Shown here one piece after another: positions 1-5,406 of a DNA stretch of 8,423 nt. Location of the stretch: assembly GCA_005790265.1 (NCBI GenBank), contig SXVE01000530.1, forward strand, positions 1 through 8,423, read 5' to 3'. Numbering within the stretch: the first letter of the stretch is position 1; every line of letters starts with the position of its first letter. The notes beneath the pieces were generated by a model, which saw only the letters and a program-made list of their open reading frames with translations, was not told the DNA's origin and did not search any database. The position numbers and the translations under genes are program-made. This DNA comes from Acidobacteriota bacterium. Lineage in GTDB: Bacteria; Acidobacteriota; Blastocatellia; Pyrinomonadales; Pyrinomonadaceae.

Positions 1-1008
1 CGTTTCGAGATCGCATAATTTTTCGACCGCGACGCTGCCGAATTCGCAGATTTTGCCCAAATCGTTACGCAGAAGATCAACGATCATCACGTTTTCCGCG
101 CGATCTTTGACGCTTTTTAAAAGTTCTTCGCGCAAAAGCGCATCTTCTTCCGCCGTTTTCCCGCGCCGCCGCGTTCCTTTAATCGGCGATGCTGAAATCA
201 ACGAGATTGAGACATCGGATTCTGGATTTTGAATTCCATTTTTCCCATTTTCCGTTTTCCGTTTTCCACTTTCCATCTTGAAAAATCTTTCGGGCGAAGC
301 CGAAACGACCGTCGAATTTTGGCGCTGCAAAAATGCGGCGAACGGTGCCGGATGATTTTTTCGCAGCGAGTAAAAAACACGCTGCGCAGACGAGTTTTCC
401 GGCAGACGAACGCGCATTTGCTGCGTTAAATTCGTTTGATAAGTTTCGCCGCGCCCGATCAGCTCTCTGATTTCCTCGACGGCGGCGAGATATTCGCTTT
501 TGGAAAAATTCGACGCGGAGCGCAATTTTTTTTCTGCTTTTTTCGTTTGAAAATCGGCGAAATGATTTTTTTCGGCGCTCGCCGCAATGAGCGCGTTTTC
601 CATTTCCGCGAAACGCTTTTTATTGCCGCACAAAAAAGTTTCGTTAATATCGTAATCGTGAACGATGACCGCATCGTAAACGGCGAGAAAAACGTCCGGT
701 TCAACAAATGACGAAAACTTTTTGACGCGCGCGTTGATATTTTCGAGTTTTAAGCCGAACTCGTAGGAAATCGTAAAAAATGAAAACAGCTCGCTCGAAG
801 AAATTTTTCGGTCGAGAAAATCGAGCGTGGCGGCGGCGTCAGCATCGAAAATTTCAACAGTTTCAAGCGGATTTATTCCGGCGACGAGCAGATGCGAACC
901 GAGATGATTGACCGCGCAGCTGTCGAGCAGACAGACGTTTTGCCGCCCGCTCAGATTGAGCAGCGCGGAAACTAAGCGGTCGGCGGATAAATTGATATTT
1001 TTGCGCAT
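1..1008 (-). CDS. pabB: Aminodeoxychorismate synthase component I (PabB), C-terminus beyond the window
   Basis: This enzyme converts chorismate plus ammonia, usually supplied by the glutaminase subunit PabA, to 4-amino-4-deoxychorismate for cytosolic folate synthesis. The frame is open from ATG at 1008 to the left edge, giving 336 codons. Chorismate-binding family motifs are visible: GETYQTNLT, then SPERF at residues 238-242, PIKGT at 275-279, and AENVMIVDLLRNDLG near the cut end. The Lys of PIKGT (residue 277) is typical of PabB; anthranilate synthase TrpE has Ala there. About 120 residues are missing compared with the family's usual length of about 450. Between SPERF and PIKGT there are 32 residues where PabB proteins usually have about 11. 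Much of the excess is encoded by a heptamer repeat array in frame. No clear Shine-Dalgarno precedes the ATG, and a TTG three codons upstream is an alternative start. The gene is divergent from the permease. Confidence 0.93.
   Translation of the reverse strand, partial: MRKNINLSADRLVSALLNLSGRQNVCLLDSCAVNHLGSHLLVAGINPLETVEIFDADAAATLDFLDRKISSSELFSFFTISYEFGLKLENINARVKKFSSFVEPDVFLAVYDAVIVHDYDINETFLCGNKKRFAEMENALIAASAEKNHFADFQTKKAEKKLRSASNFSKSEYLAAVEEIRELIGRGETYQTNLTQQMRVRLPENSSAQRVFYSLRKNHPAPFAAFLQRQNSTVVSASPERFFKMESGKRKTENGKNGIQNPESDVSISLISASPIKGTRRRGKTAEEDALLREELLKSVKDRAENVMIVDLLRNDLGKICEFGSVAVEKLCDLET
235..276 (-). repeat. Six degenerate heptamers inside pabB
   Basis: Read on the coding (minus) strand from 276, the units are ATGGAAA, GTGGAAA, ACGGAAA, ACGGAAA, ATGGGAA and AAATGGA. 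Six units make 42 bases, a multiple of three, so the reading frame is kept. The encoded residues (about 245-258) are hydrophilic, rich in Lys, Asn, Gly and Glu, and lie in the extra segment between the SPERF and PIKGT motifs. The unit resembles the arrays in the clpP-clpX gap of this window, which suggests one dispersed repeat family. Confidence 0.75.
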
Positions 1009-1073
1009 CAGTTTCAAAAAAGCCGATTTCAGCCGCCGAAAAAAGAAAAAATCAGCGGTTCTCCGTCAAAATT

Positions 1074-1101
1074 AATTTATCATTTTTGTTAGCCGTGTTA
1101 A
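1074..1101 (-). promoter_or_regulatory. Possible pabB promoter
   Basis: On the minus strand TTAACA (1101-1096) and TAAATT (1079-1074) are separated by 16 bases, a fair sigma-70-like match. It would give a leader of roughly 58 bases before the pabB ATG. The match is by eye in AT-rich DNA, so it is weak. I saw no convincing promoter for the divergent permease in the same 131-base gap. Confidence 0.25.
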
Positions 1102-1139
1102 TCTTTGGAAACTTCTTTCAACCGAAATTTCAATAAATT

Positions 1140-2609
1140 ATGATTCCGGAAACAAACAAAATTACATTGGTACGCGGACTCGGTTTGCTCGCGGCGATTT
1201 CGATTATTATCGGCAACGTCGTCGGCACCGGAGTTTTCCTAAAAGCGCGCGTGATGACGTGCAATCTCGGCTCGCCCGAATGGGTTTTGATCGCGTGGAT
1301 TGCCGCCGGAGTTTTGTCGCTCGCCGGCGCTTTGACTTACGCCGAGCTGTCGGCGATGAAACCGGAAGCGGGCGGCGAATACATTTTTCTGCGCGACGCT
1401 TACGGCAAAATCTGGAGTTTTCTTTACGGCTGGATGCTGATTTTCGTCGGCAAAACCGGCGCGCAGGCTTCGGTCGCCGTCGTTTTCGCCATCGGCTTAA
1501 ACGATTTTCTCGACGGCACTTTGAAACGAACGCTCGTTTCGCAAAACATTTTCGGTTATCAGTTCGAGCTGACTTCGCTGCAAGTTATCGCCGTGATGAT
1601 GATCGTTATTTTTACGACGATTAACTGCGCGTCGGTCGCACTGAGCGGACGCATCGCGACGGTTTTAACATTCGTCAAAATAATTCTCATCGCGTTTGTC
1701 GGCGTCGGCGCGTTTGTTTGGGTAACGGGCGGAACGTTCGGTAATTTTTCGCTGATGAACACGGGCGGAGCGTGCGAAGGCGTCAGCGAATCGGTCAAAT
1801 ATGGCTCGGCTTCATATAATTTTATTTCCGGTTTCGGCGCGGCGATGCTCGGCGCGTTGTGGGGTTACGACGGTTGGAACAATTTGACGCTCGTCGCGGG
1901 CGAAATTCAAAAACCGGAGAAAAATATTCCCATCGCGCTGATCGGCGGAACGGTCGCCATCATCATTCTTTACACGTTCGTTCATCTCGCATATTTTTAC
2001 GTGCTCGATCCGACGACGATTGCTTCCGTGTCAAAAGATTCGTCGGTCGCCAAAGAAGTCGTTTCCCGATTTTTCGGCGGCGATATGCAGACTTTCGCGA
2101 CCGGATTTGCCGTCGCGCTGTTTACGGTCGGCTTGATGCTGTCGTCTATCGGAACGCTGCACACTTCGATTTTGACCGGCGCGCGCGTTCCGTATGCGAT
2201 GGCGCAGGACGGTTTGATGTTTGAACCGATGGGCAGATTGTCCGAAGGAACGCGCGTTCCCGTGATCGCTCTCGTCGTGCAGGGAATTTGGGCGAGTTTG
2301 CTCGCGCTTTCCGGTTCGTTCGACACGCTGACCGATTACGTGATTTTCGGTTCGTGGATTTTTTACGCGCTGGCAACGTCGTCGGTGTTCGTTTTTCGCC
2401 GCAAATATCCCGATGCCGTTCGCCCGTATCGCGCATTCGGTTATCCGATTGTGCCGATTTTATTTTTGCTCGTCGCCGGATTTTTGCTGATCAACACGAT
2501 TATCTCCGCGCCGACGCAGGCTTTCGCCGGAATTTTCCTGATTTTAGCCGGATTGCCCGTTTATTATTATTTGACCAGGCGAAATAACAGCGGCGCAAGT
2601 CGTAATTAA
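1140..2609 (+). CDS. APC-superfamily amino acid permease
   Basis: This is an inner-membrane amino acid transporter of the amino acid-polyamine-organocation superfamily, with 489 residues (usual length) and about 12 hydrophobic segments. The first helix carries the broken-helix substrate/ion motif GNVVGTGVF (residues 25-33). GGEYIFLRDAYG (78-89) and the helix-6 motif GYDGWNN (242-248), followed by the EIQKPEKNIP loop, are typical of the LAT/SLC7-like branch. HTSILTGARVPYAMAQDG (341-358) is the conserved helix-8/loop segment. The Gly-rich unwound parts of helices 1 and 6 are intact, so a functional transporter is likely. The substrate cannot be read from sequence; LAT-type proteins often act as exchangers or proton symporters for neutral amino acids. 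The ATG has no obvious Shine-Dalgarno. The PilZ gene follows after 13 bases on the same strand. Confidence 0.92.
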   Translation: MIPETNKITLVRGLGLLAAISIIIGNVVGTGVFLKARVMTCNLGSPEWVLIAWIAAGVLSLAGALTYAELSAMKPEAGGEYIFLRDAYGKIWSFLYGWMLIFVGKTGAQASVAVVFAIGLNDFLDGTLKRTLVSQNIFGYQFELTSLQVIAVMMIVIFTTINCASVALSGRIATVLTFVKIILIAFVGVGAFVWVTGGTFGNFSLMNTGGACEGVSESVKYGSASYNFISGFGAAMLGALWGYDGWNNLTLVAGEIQKPEKNIPIALIGGTVAIIILYTFVHLAYFYVLDPTTIASVSKDSSVAKEVVSRFFGGDMQTFATGFAVALFTVGLMLSSIGTLHTSILTGARVPYAMAQDGLMFEPMGRLSEGTRVPVIALVVQGIWASLLALSGSFDTLTDYVIFGSWIFYALATSSVFVFRRKYPDAVRPYRAFGYPIVPILFLLVAGFLLINTIISAPTQAFAGIFLILAGLPVYYYLTRRNNSGASRN

Positions 2610-2622
2610 AAAGTAAATAAAA

Positions 2623-2955
2623 ATGGCAATTTTGGATAGAAGAAGCGGACGCGAGCGGCGGCGCAATTTTCGATACGGCGTCACGATTGAAATCGAGTGG
2701 GAAAGCGCCGACGGCAGAAAAAAAGGAACGCTGAGCGACATCAGCGTCGAAGGCTGTTTTATTTTGACGGCGGGCGAGATTGCCGACGGCGAAACGGTGA
2801 AAATTTTTCTGCCGCTCGCCGGAGGAATGAAAGCGCAGTTCAACGGCGAAGTCGTCAATCACGTTTATGAAATCGGATTTGCCGCGCGTTTCGTCGAAGT
2901 GACGGCGACGCAGAACGATTTTTTGGAAAAATTCGTCGAGCGTTTGAAAAAATGA
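2623..2955 (+). CDS. PilZ domain protein (c-di-GMP binding)
   Basis: This single-domain cytosolic protein of 110 residues is likely a cyclic di-GMP receptor. The two PilZ signatures are present: R13-x3-R17 within an Arg-rich N-terminus (ERRRNFR) and D39-x-S41-x2-G44 in SDISVEGCF. The rest alternates as short beta strands, as expected of the PilZ barrel, and ends with a basic helix. No transmembrane segment or extra output domain is visible, so it probably acts on a partner protein. It lies 13 bases after the permease stop and is probably co-transcribed with it. No strong ribosome binding site is visible before the ATG. A bidirectional terminator stands about 90 bases downstream. Which process it controls cannot be told from this window. 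Confidence 0.85.
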   Translation: MAILDRRSGRERRRNFRYGVTIEIEWESADGRKKGTLSDISVEGCFILTAGEIADGETVKIFLPLAGGMKAQFNGEVVNHVYEIGFAARFVEVTATQNDFLEKFVERLKK

Positions 2956-3047
2956 GCGGCTGCAAAATAATCAAACAAAACATCGCACGATTTTCGTTAT
3001 TTTAAGAATTCAGCAGGATTTTTTAATGTTTTGACTTTCACAAAAAA

Positions 3048-3090
3048 CTTGGCTGATTGAATTTCAACACTCAATCAGCCAGGTTTTTTT
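3048..3090. terminator. Bidirectional intrinsic terminator between PilZ gene and murE
   Basis: A 13-bp stem pairs 3048-3060 with 3071-3083 (one G-T wobble) around a 10-base loop. It is followed by seven T on the plus strand and preceded by six A (3042-3047), which become a T run on the minus strand. It can therefore end both the permease-PilZ unit and the convergent murE transcript. The murE stop lies about 20 bases beyond the T run. Confidence 0.92.
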
Positions 3091-3110
3091 CGCCAAAAAA
3101 TTCTCCGTCG

Positions 3111-4604
3111 TTAGATTTCTTTTAACTTTTCGAGCGCTTCGACGGCGATTTCGCGGTCGTCGAAATGAAATTTATCGTTGCCGACGATTTGGTAAGTTTC
3201 GTGTCCTTTGCCAGCGATGATGACGACATCGCCGGGTTGAGCGCGTTTGATCGCTTCGTGAATCGCATCGCGGCGGTCGGAGATTTTCAAATAGGGAGAA
3301 TCGGTGTTTTTTACGCCGACTTCGATTTCGTCAATAATTTGCAAAGGATTTTCCGTGCGCGGATTGTCCGATGTAATAATCACGAAATCGCTTTTGTTTC
3401 CGGCGACTTCGCCCATCGGCACGCGTTTCGTTTTGTCGCGGTCGCCGCCGCAGCCGAAAACCGTGATGATTTTGCCGTCCGTCAGATCGCGCGCCGTTTC
3501 GAGCGTATTTAAAAGCGCGTCGTCCGAATGCGCGTAATCAACGACGACGGCGAAATCTCCGCCCGAAGCGACGCGTTCAAATCTGCCGGGCGCGCCGACG
3601 CAAACTTTCAGACCGGCGACAATTTTATCAAGGTCGTAACCGAGCTCGAGCGCGGCGGCGGTCGCGGCGAGCATATTGTAAACATGCGGTTTGCCGACGA
3701 GCGGCGACTCGATTTTTCGGTTTCCGGCAGGCGTCTGCAAATCAAAAGACGTTCCTTTGAGCAGCGAAACATTGATGTTTTGCGCCGTCAGATCAGCCGC
3801 CTTATTCTGCGCGAAAGTAACGACTTTCTGATTCGCTTCCTTTAGTTCGTTTGCTAATTTCGCGCCCCATTCATCGTCAATATTAATCACGCACGAACCG
3901 GGTTTTTCCCCTAAACGCCCATCAAACAAACGTTTTTTCGCGTCATAATAATTTTCCATCGTCTCGTGGTAATCGAGATGATCGCGCGTCAGATTGGTAA
4001 AAATCGCGACTTTGAAACGCAGCCAGTCGCAGCGGTGCAGATCAATCGCCTGCGAAGAAGTTTCCATCACCGCCATTCGGCAGCCATTTTCCACCGCTTC
4101 GCGCAGAAATTTGTTCGTGTCGGACGCTTCGGGCGTTGTTCGCACCGCCGGTTCGCTTTTTTCGCCGATGCGGTATTCAACCGTTGTCAGCATCGCCGCT
4201 TGATCTCCGGCGCTTTCGGCGAGCGCGAAACAAAGATAAGTCGTCGTCGTTTTGCCGTTCGTGCCCGTAATGCCGACGAGCTTTAGATCGTGCGACGGTT
4301 CGCCGTAAACGATTGATGCGGCTTTCGCTAACGCTTCGCGCGCATTTTTGACTTTGAGCCACGCGCCTTGAAAATCTTCGGGCGCATCCGATTCGGAAAT
4401 CACGCCGACCGCGCCGCGCCGCATCACATCGGCGACAAAACGATGTCCGTCAACGGTCGTGCCGCGAATCGCCGCAAACAAAGTTCCCGTTCCGGCTTGC
4501 CGCGAATCGTGCGTCACGCCGGTAACTTCCGCCCGTTCGTCGCCGGCAAATTCGGCATCTAATAATTCGGCAATCAGCCGCACGGCTGTTTTTTGAAAAG
4601 TCAA
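3111..4604 (-). CDS. murE: UDP-MurNAc-L-Ala-D-Glu:meso-diaminopimelate ligase (MurE)
   Basis: This cytosolic Mur ligase uses ATP to add meso-diaminopimelate to UDP-N-acetylmuramoyl-L-Ala-D-Glu in peptidoglycan synthesis. From the TTG at 4604 it is 497 residues, the normal length. In that numbering the ATP-binding loop GITGTNGKTTTT is at 111-122, TTPEAS at 156-161, NLTRDHLDYH at 204-213, the carbamylated-lysine region AKKRLF at 222-227, GAPGRFE at 337-343, the meso-DAP-selective DNPR at 413-416 and GKGHE at 465-469. DNPR points to diaminopimelate, not lysine. The frame is open back to an ATG at 4715, but that start lies upstream of the TATAAT promoter and has no homologous N-terminus, whereas the TTG has a GAGG nine bases upstream. 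The gene stands alone between a divergent membrane protein and a convergent terminator, not inside a dcw cluster. Confidence 0.95.
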   Translation of the reverse strand: MTFQKTAVRLIAELLDAEFAGDERAEVTGVTHDSRQAGTGTLFAAIRGTTVDGHRFVADVMRRGAVGVISESDAPEDFQGAWLKVKNAREALAKAASIVYGEPSHDLKLVGITGTNGKTTTTYLCFALAESAGDQAAMLTTVEYRIGEKSEPAVRTTPEASDTNKFLREAVENGCRMAVMETSSQAIDLHRCDWLRFKVAIFTNLTRDHLDYHETMENYYDAKKRLFDGRLGEKPGSCVINIDDEWGAKLANELKEANQKVVTFAQNKAADLTAQNINVSLLKGTSFDLQTPAGNRKIESPLVGKPHVYNMLAATAAALELGYDLDKIVAGLKVCVGAPGRFERVASGGDFAVVVDYAHSDDALLNTLETARDLTDGKIITVFGCGGDRDKTKRVPMGEVAGNKSDFVIITSDNPRTENPLQIIDEIEVGVKNTDSPYLKISDRRDAIHEAIKRAQPGDVVIIAGKGHETYQIVGNDKFHFDDREIAVEALEKLKEI

Positions 4605-4613
4605 AATACGTAT

Positions 4614-4617
4614 CCTC
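4614..4617 (-). promoter_or_regulatory. Ribosome binding site supporting the murE TTG start
   Basis: GAGG on the minus strand (4617-4614) lies 9 bases before the TTG at 4604. It is the only purine-rich Shine-Dalgarno near the conserved N-terminus and decides the start. An ATT directly before the TTG is a less likely alternative. Confidence 0.6.
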
Positions 4618-4647
4618 AGAAAAATCTTTGTGCTGTAAACTTTTTGG

Positions 4648-4676
4648 ATTATACGATTTTGATTTGATTTTGAAAA
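4648..4676 (-). promoter_or_regulatory. murE promoter
   Basis: On the minus strand a perfect TATAAT (4653-4648) is preceded at 17 bases by TTTTCA (4676-4671). Transcription would begin near 4641 and give a leader of about 37 bases before the TTG. It overlaps the putative promoter of the divergent membrane-protein gene. Confidence 0.6.
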
Positions 4677-4688
4677 ATACGTTAAAAT
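4659..4688 (+). promoter_or_regulatory. Possible promoter of the small membrane-protein gene
   Basis: TTGATT (4659-4664) and TAAAAT (4683-4688) are 18 bases apart. Transcription would start near 4695, just before the AAGGAG ribosome binding site, so the leader would be very short. It overlaps the murE promoter on the other strand. The match is by eye and the region is AT-rich. Confidence 0.35.
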
Positions 4689-4699
4689 TATGTTGTTAT

Positions 4700-4705
4700 A
4701 AGGAG
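4700..4705 (+). promoter_or_regulatory. Strong ribosome binding site, sets a TTG start
   Basis: AAGGAG, the best Shine-Dalgarno in the window, is followed after 9 bases by TTG at 4715. It favours this start over the in-frame ATG at 4628, which lies upstream of the likely promoter and would add 29 Cys-rich residues unlike the rest of the protein. Confidence 0.75.
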
Positions 4706-4714
4706 TGTAAAGCA

Positions 4715-4981
4715 TTGAACTGGATCAAACTCATCTTAATTGCCATCGGGCTTTTCGTGGTCGCCTCGTTAGCGTTTTCGATTGTCGGAATCATTTACAG
4801 CGCGGTGTTTTATTTGTTTTTGCTCGGCGTCGTCGCCGTCGGCGGAACCGTCGCTTACAAACTTCTTATAAAAAAATCGGAACCGGCGAAATTAGAGGAA
4901 AAAACGCCGATTGGAATTGCCGACTTAAATAATGCTGACCGCGCGCTCGAAGAATACAAACGCCGGTATTTGTCTGAATAA
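4715..4981 (+). CDS. Small two-helix membrane protein, function unknown
   Basis: I do not recognise the family. From the TTG at 4715 the protein is 88 residues. It begins with NWIK and has two hydrophobic stretches at about residues 4-25 and 27-50, joined by a very short turn, then a basic KLLIKK flank. The tail of about 35 residues is soluble and charged, ending in a likely amphipathic helix (ADRALEEYKRRYLSE). By the positive-inside rule the Lys-rich tail should face the cytoplasm, which suggests a helical hairpin with both ends inside. The gene is divergent from murE and shares its promoter region. It is followed by an 8-bp inverted repeat and then by the tRNA gene. The strong ribosome binding site argues that it is expressed. 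A role in the envelope is only a guess from the murE neighbour. Confidence 0.75.
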   Translation: MNWIKLILIAIGLFVVASLAFSIVGIIYSAVFYLFLLGVVAVGGTVAYKLLIKKSEPAKLEEKTPIGIADLNNADRALEEYKRRYLSE

Positions 4982-5003
4982 ATCACCTCGCAAATTGTCG
5001 GGC

Positions 5004-5032
5004 TAGACATTCTTTTTCAAACAGGATAAATT
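5004..5032 (+). promoter_or_regulatory. Possible tRNA-Leu promoter
   Basis: TAGACA (5004-5009) and TAAATT (5027-5032) are 17 bases apart, giving a start near 5040 and a leader of about 30 bases before the mature tRNA. The same TAGACATT string occurs 5331-5338 before tig, also with a fair -10 at 17 bases. Confidence 0.3.
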
Positions 5033-5045
5033 CAATTCTGTTTGA
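5017..5045. repeat. 8-bp inverted repeat after the small membrane-protein gene
   Basis: TCAAACAG (5017-5024) and CTGTTTGA (5038-5045) are perfect complements around a 13-base loop. On the plus strand the stem is followed by only four T, so it could be a weak terminator for the upstream gene. It also overlaps the putative -10 of the tRNA promoter, so it may instead be an operator or chance. Confidence 0.4.
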
Positions 5046-5046
5046 T

Positions 5047-5065
5047 TTTCGGCAACACGCCGAAA
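5047..5065 (+). other. 7-bp hairpin just before the tRNA
   Basis: TTTCGGC (5047-5053) and GCCGAAA (5059-5065) form a perfect stem with a five-base loop, ending five bases before the mature tRNA 5' end. In the precursor it would sit directly upstream of the RNase P cleavage site. It lacks a following T run, so it does not look like a terminator. Confidence 0.45.
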
Positions 5066-5070
5066 CACTT

Positions 5071-5152
5071 GCCGAGATGGTGTAATTGGTAGCCACGCAG
5101 GTCTTAGGAGCCTGTGGAGAAATCCGTGCGAGTTCGAGTCTCGCTCTCGGCA
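5071..5152 (+). tRNA. tRNA-Leu (anticodon UAG)
   Basis: The cloverleaf is complete. The acceptor stem pairs GCCGAGA (5071-5077) with TCTCGGC (5145-5151), and the discriminator is A5152. The anticodon stem is 5098-5102 with 5110-5114, and the loop CTTAGGA has TAG at 5105-5107. The T arm is GCGAG / TTCGAGT / CTCGC (5128-5144). The long variable arm (about 5115-5127, GGA-GAAA-TCC) marks a class II tRNA; with anticodon UAG and discriminator A this is leucine. It reads CUA and, by wobble, other CUN codons. The 3' CCA is not encoded. No direct duplicate of the tRNA end is visible in the window, so there is no sign of an integration site. Confidence 0.97.
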
Positions 5153-5231
5153 TTCGATAATTTTTTCTCGTTTAAGGTTTGTCATTTTGAGCATTAGACG
5201 GAGCGCGCAAACGTCAATTAACAAATTCAAG

Positions 5232-5264
5232 AGCGGTTTCTCGAAAGCGGGAAATCGCTTTTTT
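5232..5264 (+). terminator. Intrinsic terminator of the tRNA-Leu transcript
   Basis: An 11-bp stem pairs 5232-5242 with 5249-5259 (two G-T wobbles) around a six-base loop and runs into six T (5259-5264). It lies 80 bases after the tRNA and 140 bases before the tig start, so it separates the two transcripts. Confidence 0.85.
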
Positions 5265-5330
5265 ATTACTCTTTTCAAACGTGATTAATCGGCACACAGC
5301 GTTTCGCGCCGCGCCGCAAAAATCATCTAT

Positions 5331-5359
5331 TAGACATTTAAATCCAAGTTGGTTATTCT
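5331..5359 (+). promoter_or_regulatory. Possible tig promoter
   Basis: TAGACA (5331-5336) and TATTCT (5354-5359) are 17 bases apart. Transcription would begin near 5366, leaving a leader of about 40 bases. It falls between the tRNA terminator and the ATG at 5407, which supports that start. Confidence 0.3.
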
Positions 5360-5406
5360 TTTTTTGTTACCGAAACAAACTTAAAAGAACAAATTTTACA
5401 AGCATA

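Noticed and set aside
436..711. Plus-strand frame inside the pabB region
   Set aside because: It is antisense to a clear PabB reading frame with conserved motifs; low-complexity Phe-rich translation is typical of a shadow frame.
3001..3047. Possible small RNA or second hairpin ahead of the bidirectional terminator
   Set aside because: The stretch is AT-rich with only short, weak self-complementarity and no promoter I could support.
3165..4286. Several plus-strand frames across murE
   Set aside because: They are antisense to an intact, motif-complete murE and show biased Arg/Phe-rich composition without domains.
4605..4715. N-terminal extension of MurE to an upstream ATG
   Set aside because: The extra 37 residues lie across a perfect TATAAT promoter, and a ribosome binding site supports the TTG at 4604.
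5071..5152. tRNA-Leu as an integration site for a mobile element
   Set aside because: No duplicated tRNA 3' end, integrase or foreign-looking gene is visible; tig and clp genes follow directly.
5003..5278. Open frame of 91 codons on the minus strand
   Set aside because: It runs antisense through the complete tRNA-Leu and its terminator; the protein is the familiar artefact of translating a tRNA backwards.
5281..5406. N-terminal extension of trigger factor by 42 codons
   Set aside because: Trigger factor proteins begin at the residue encoded at 5407; the extension overlaps the likely promoter and has no family resemblance.
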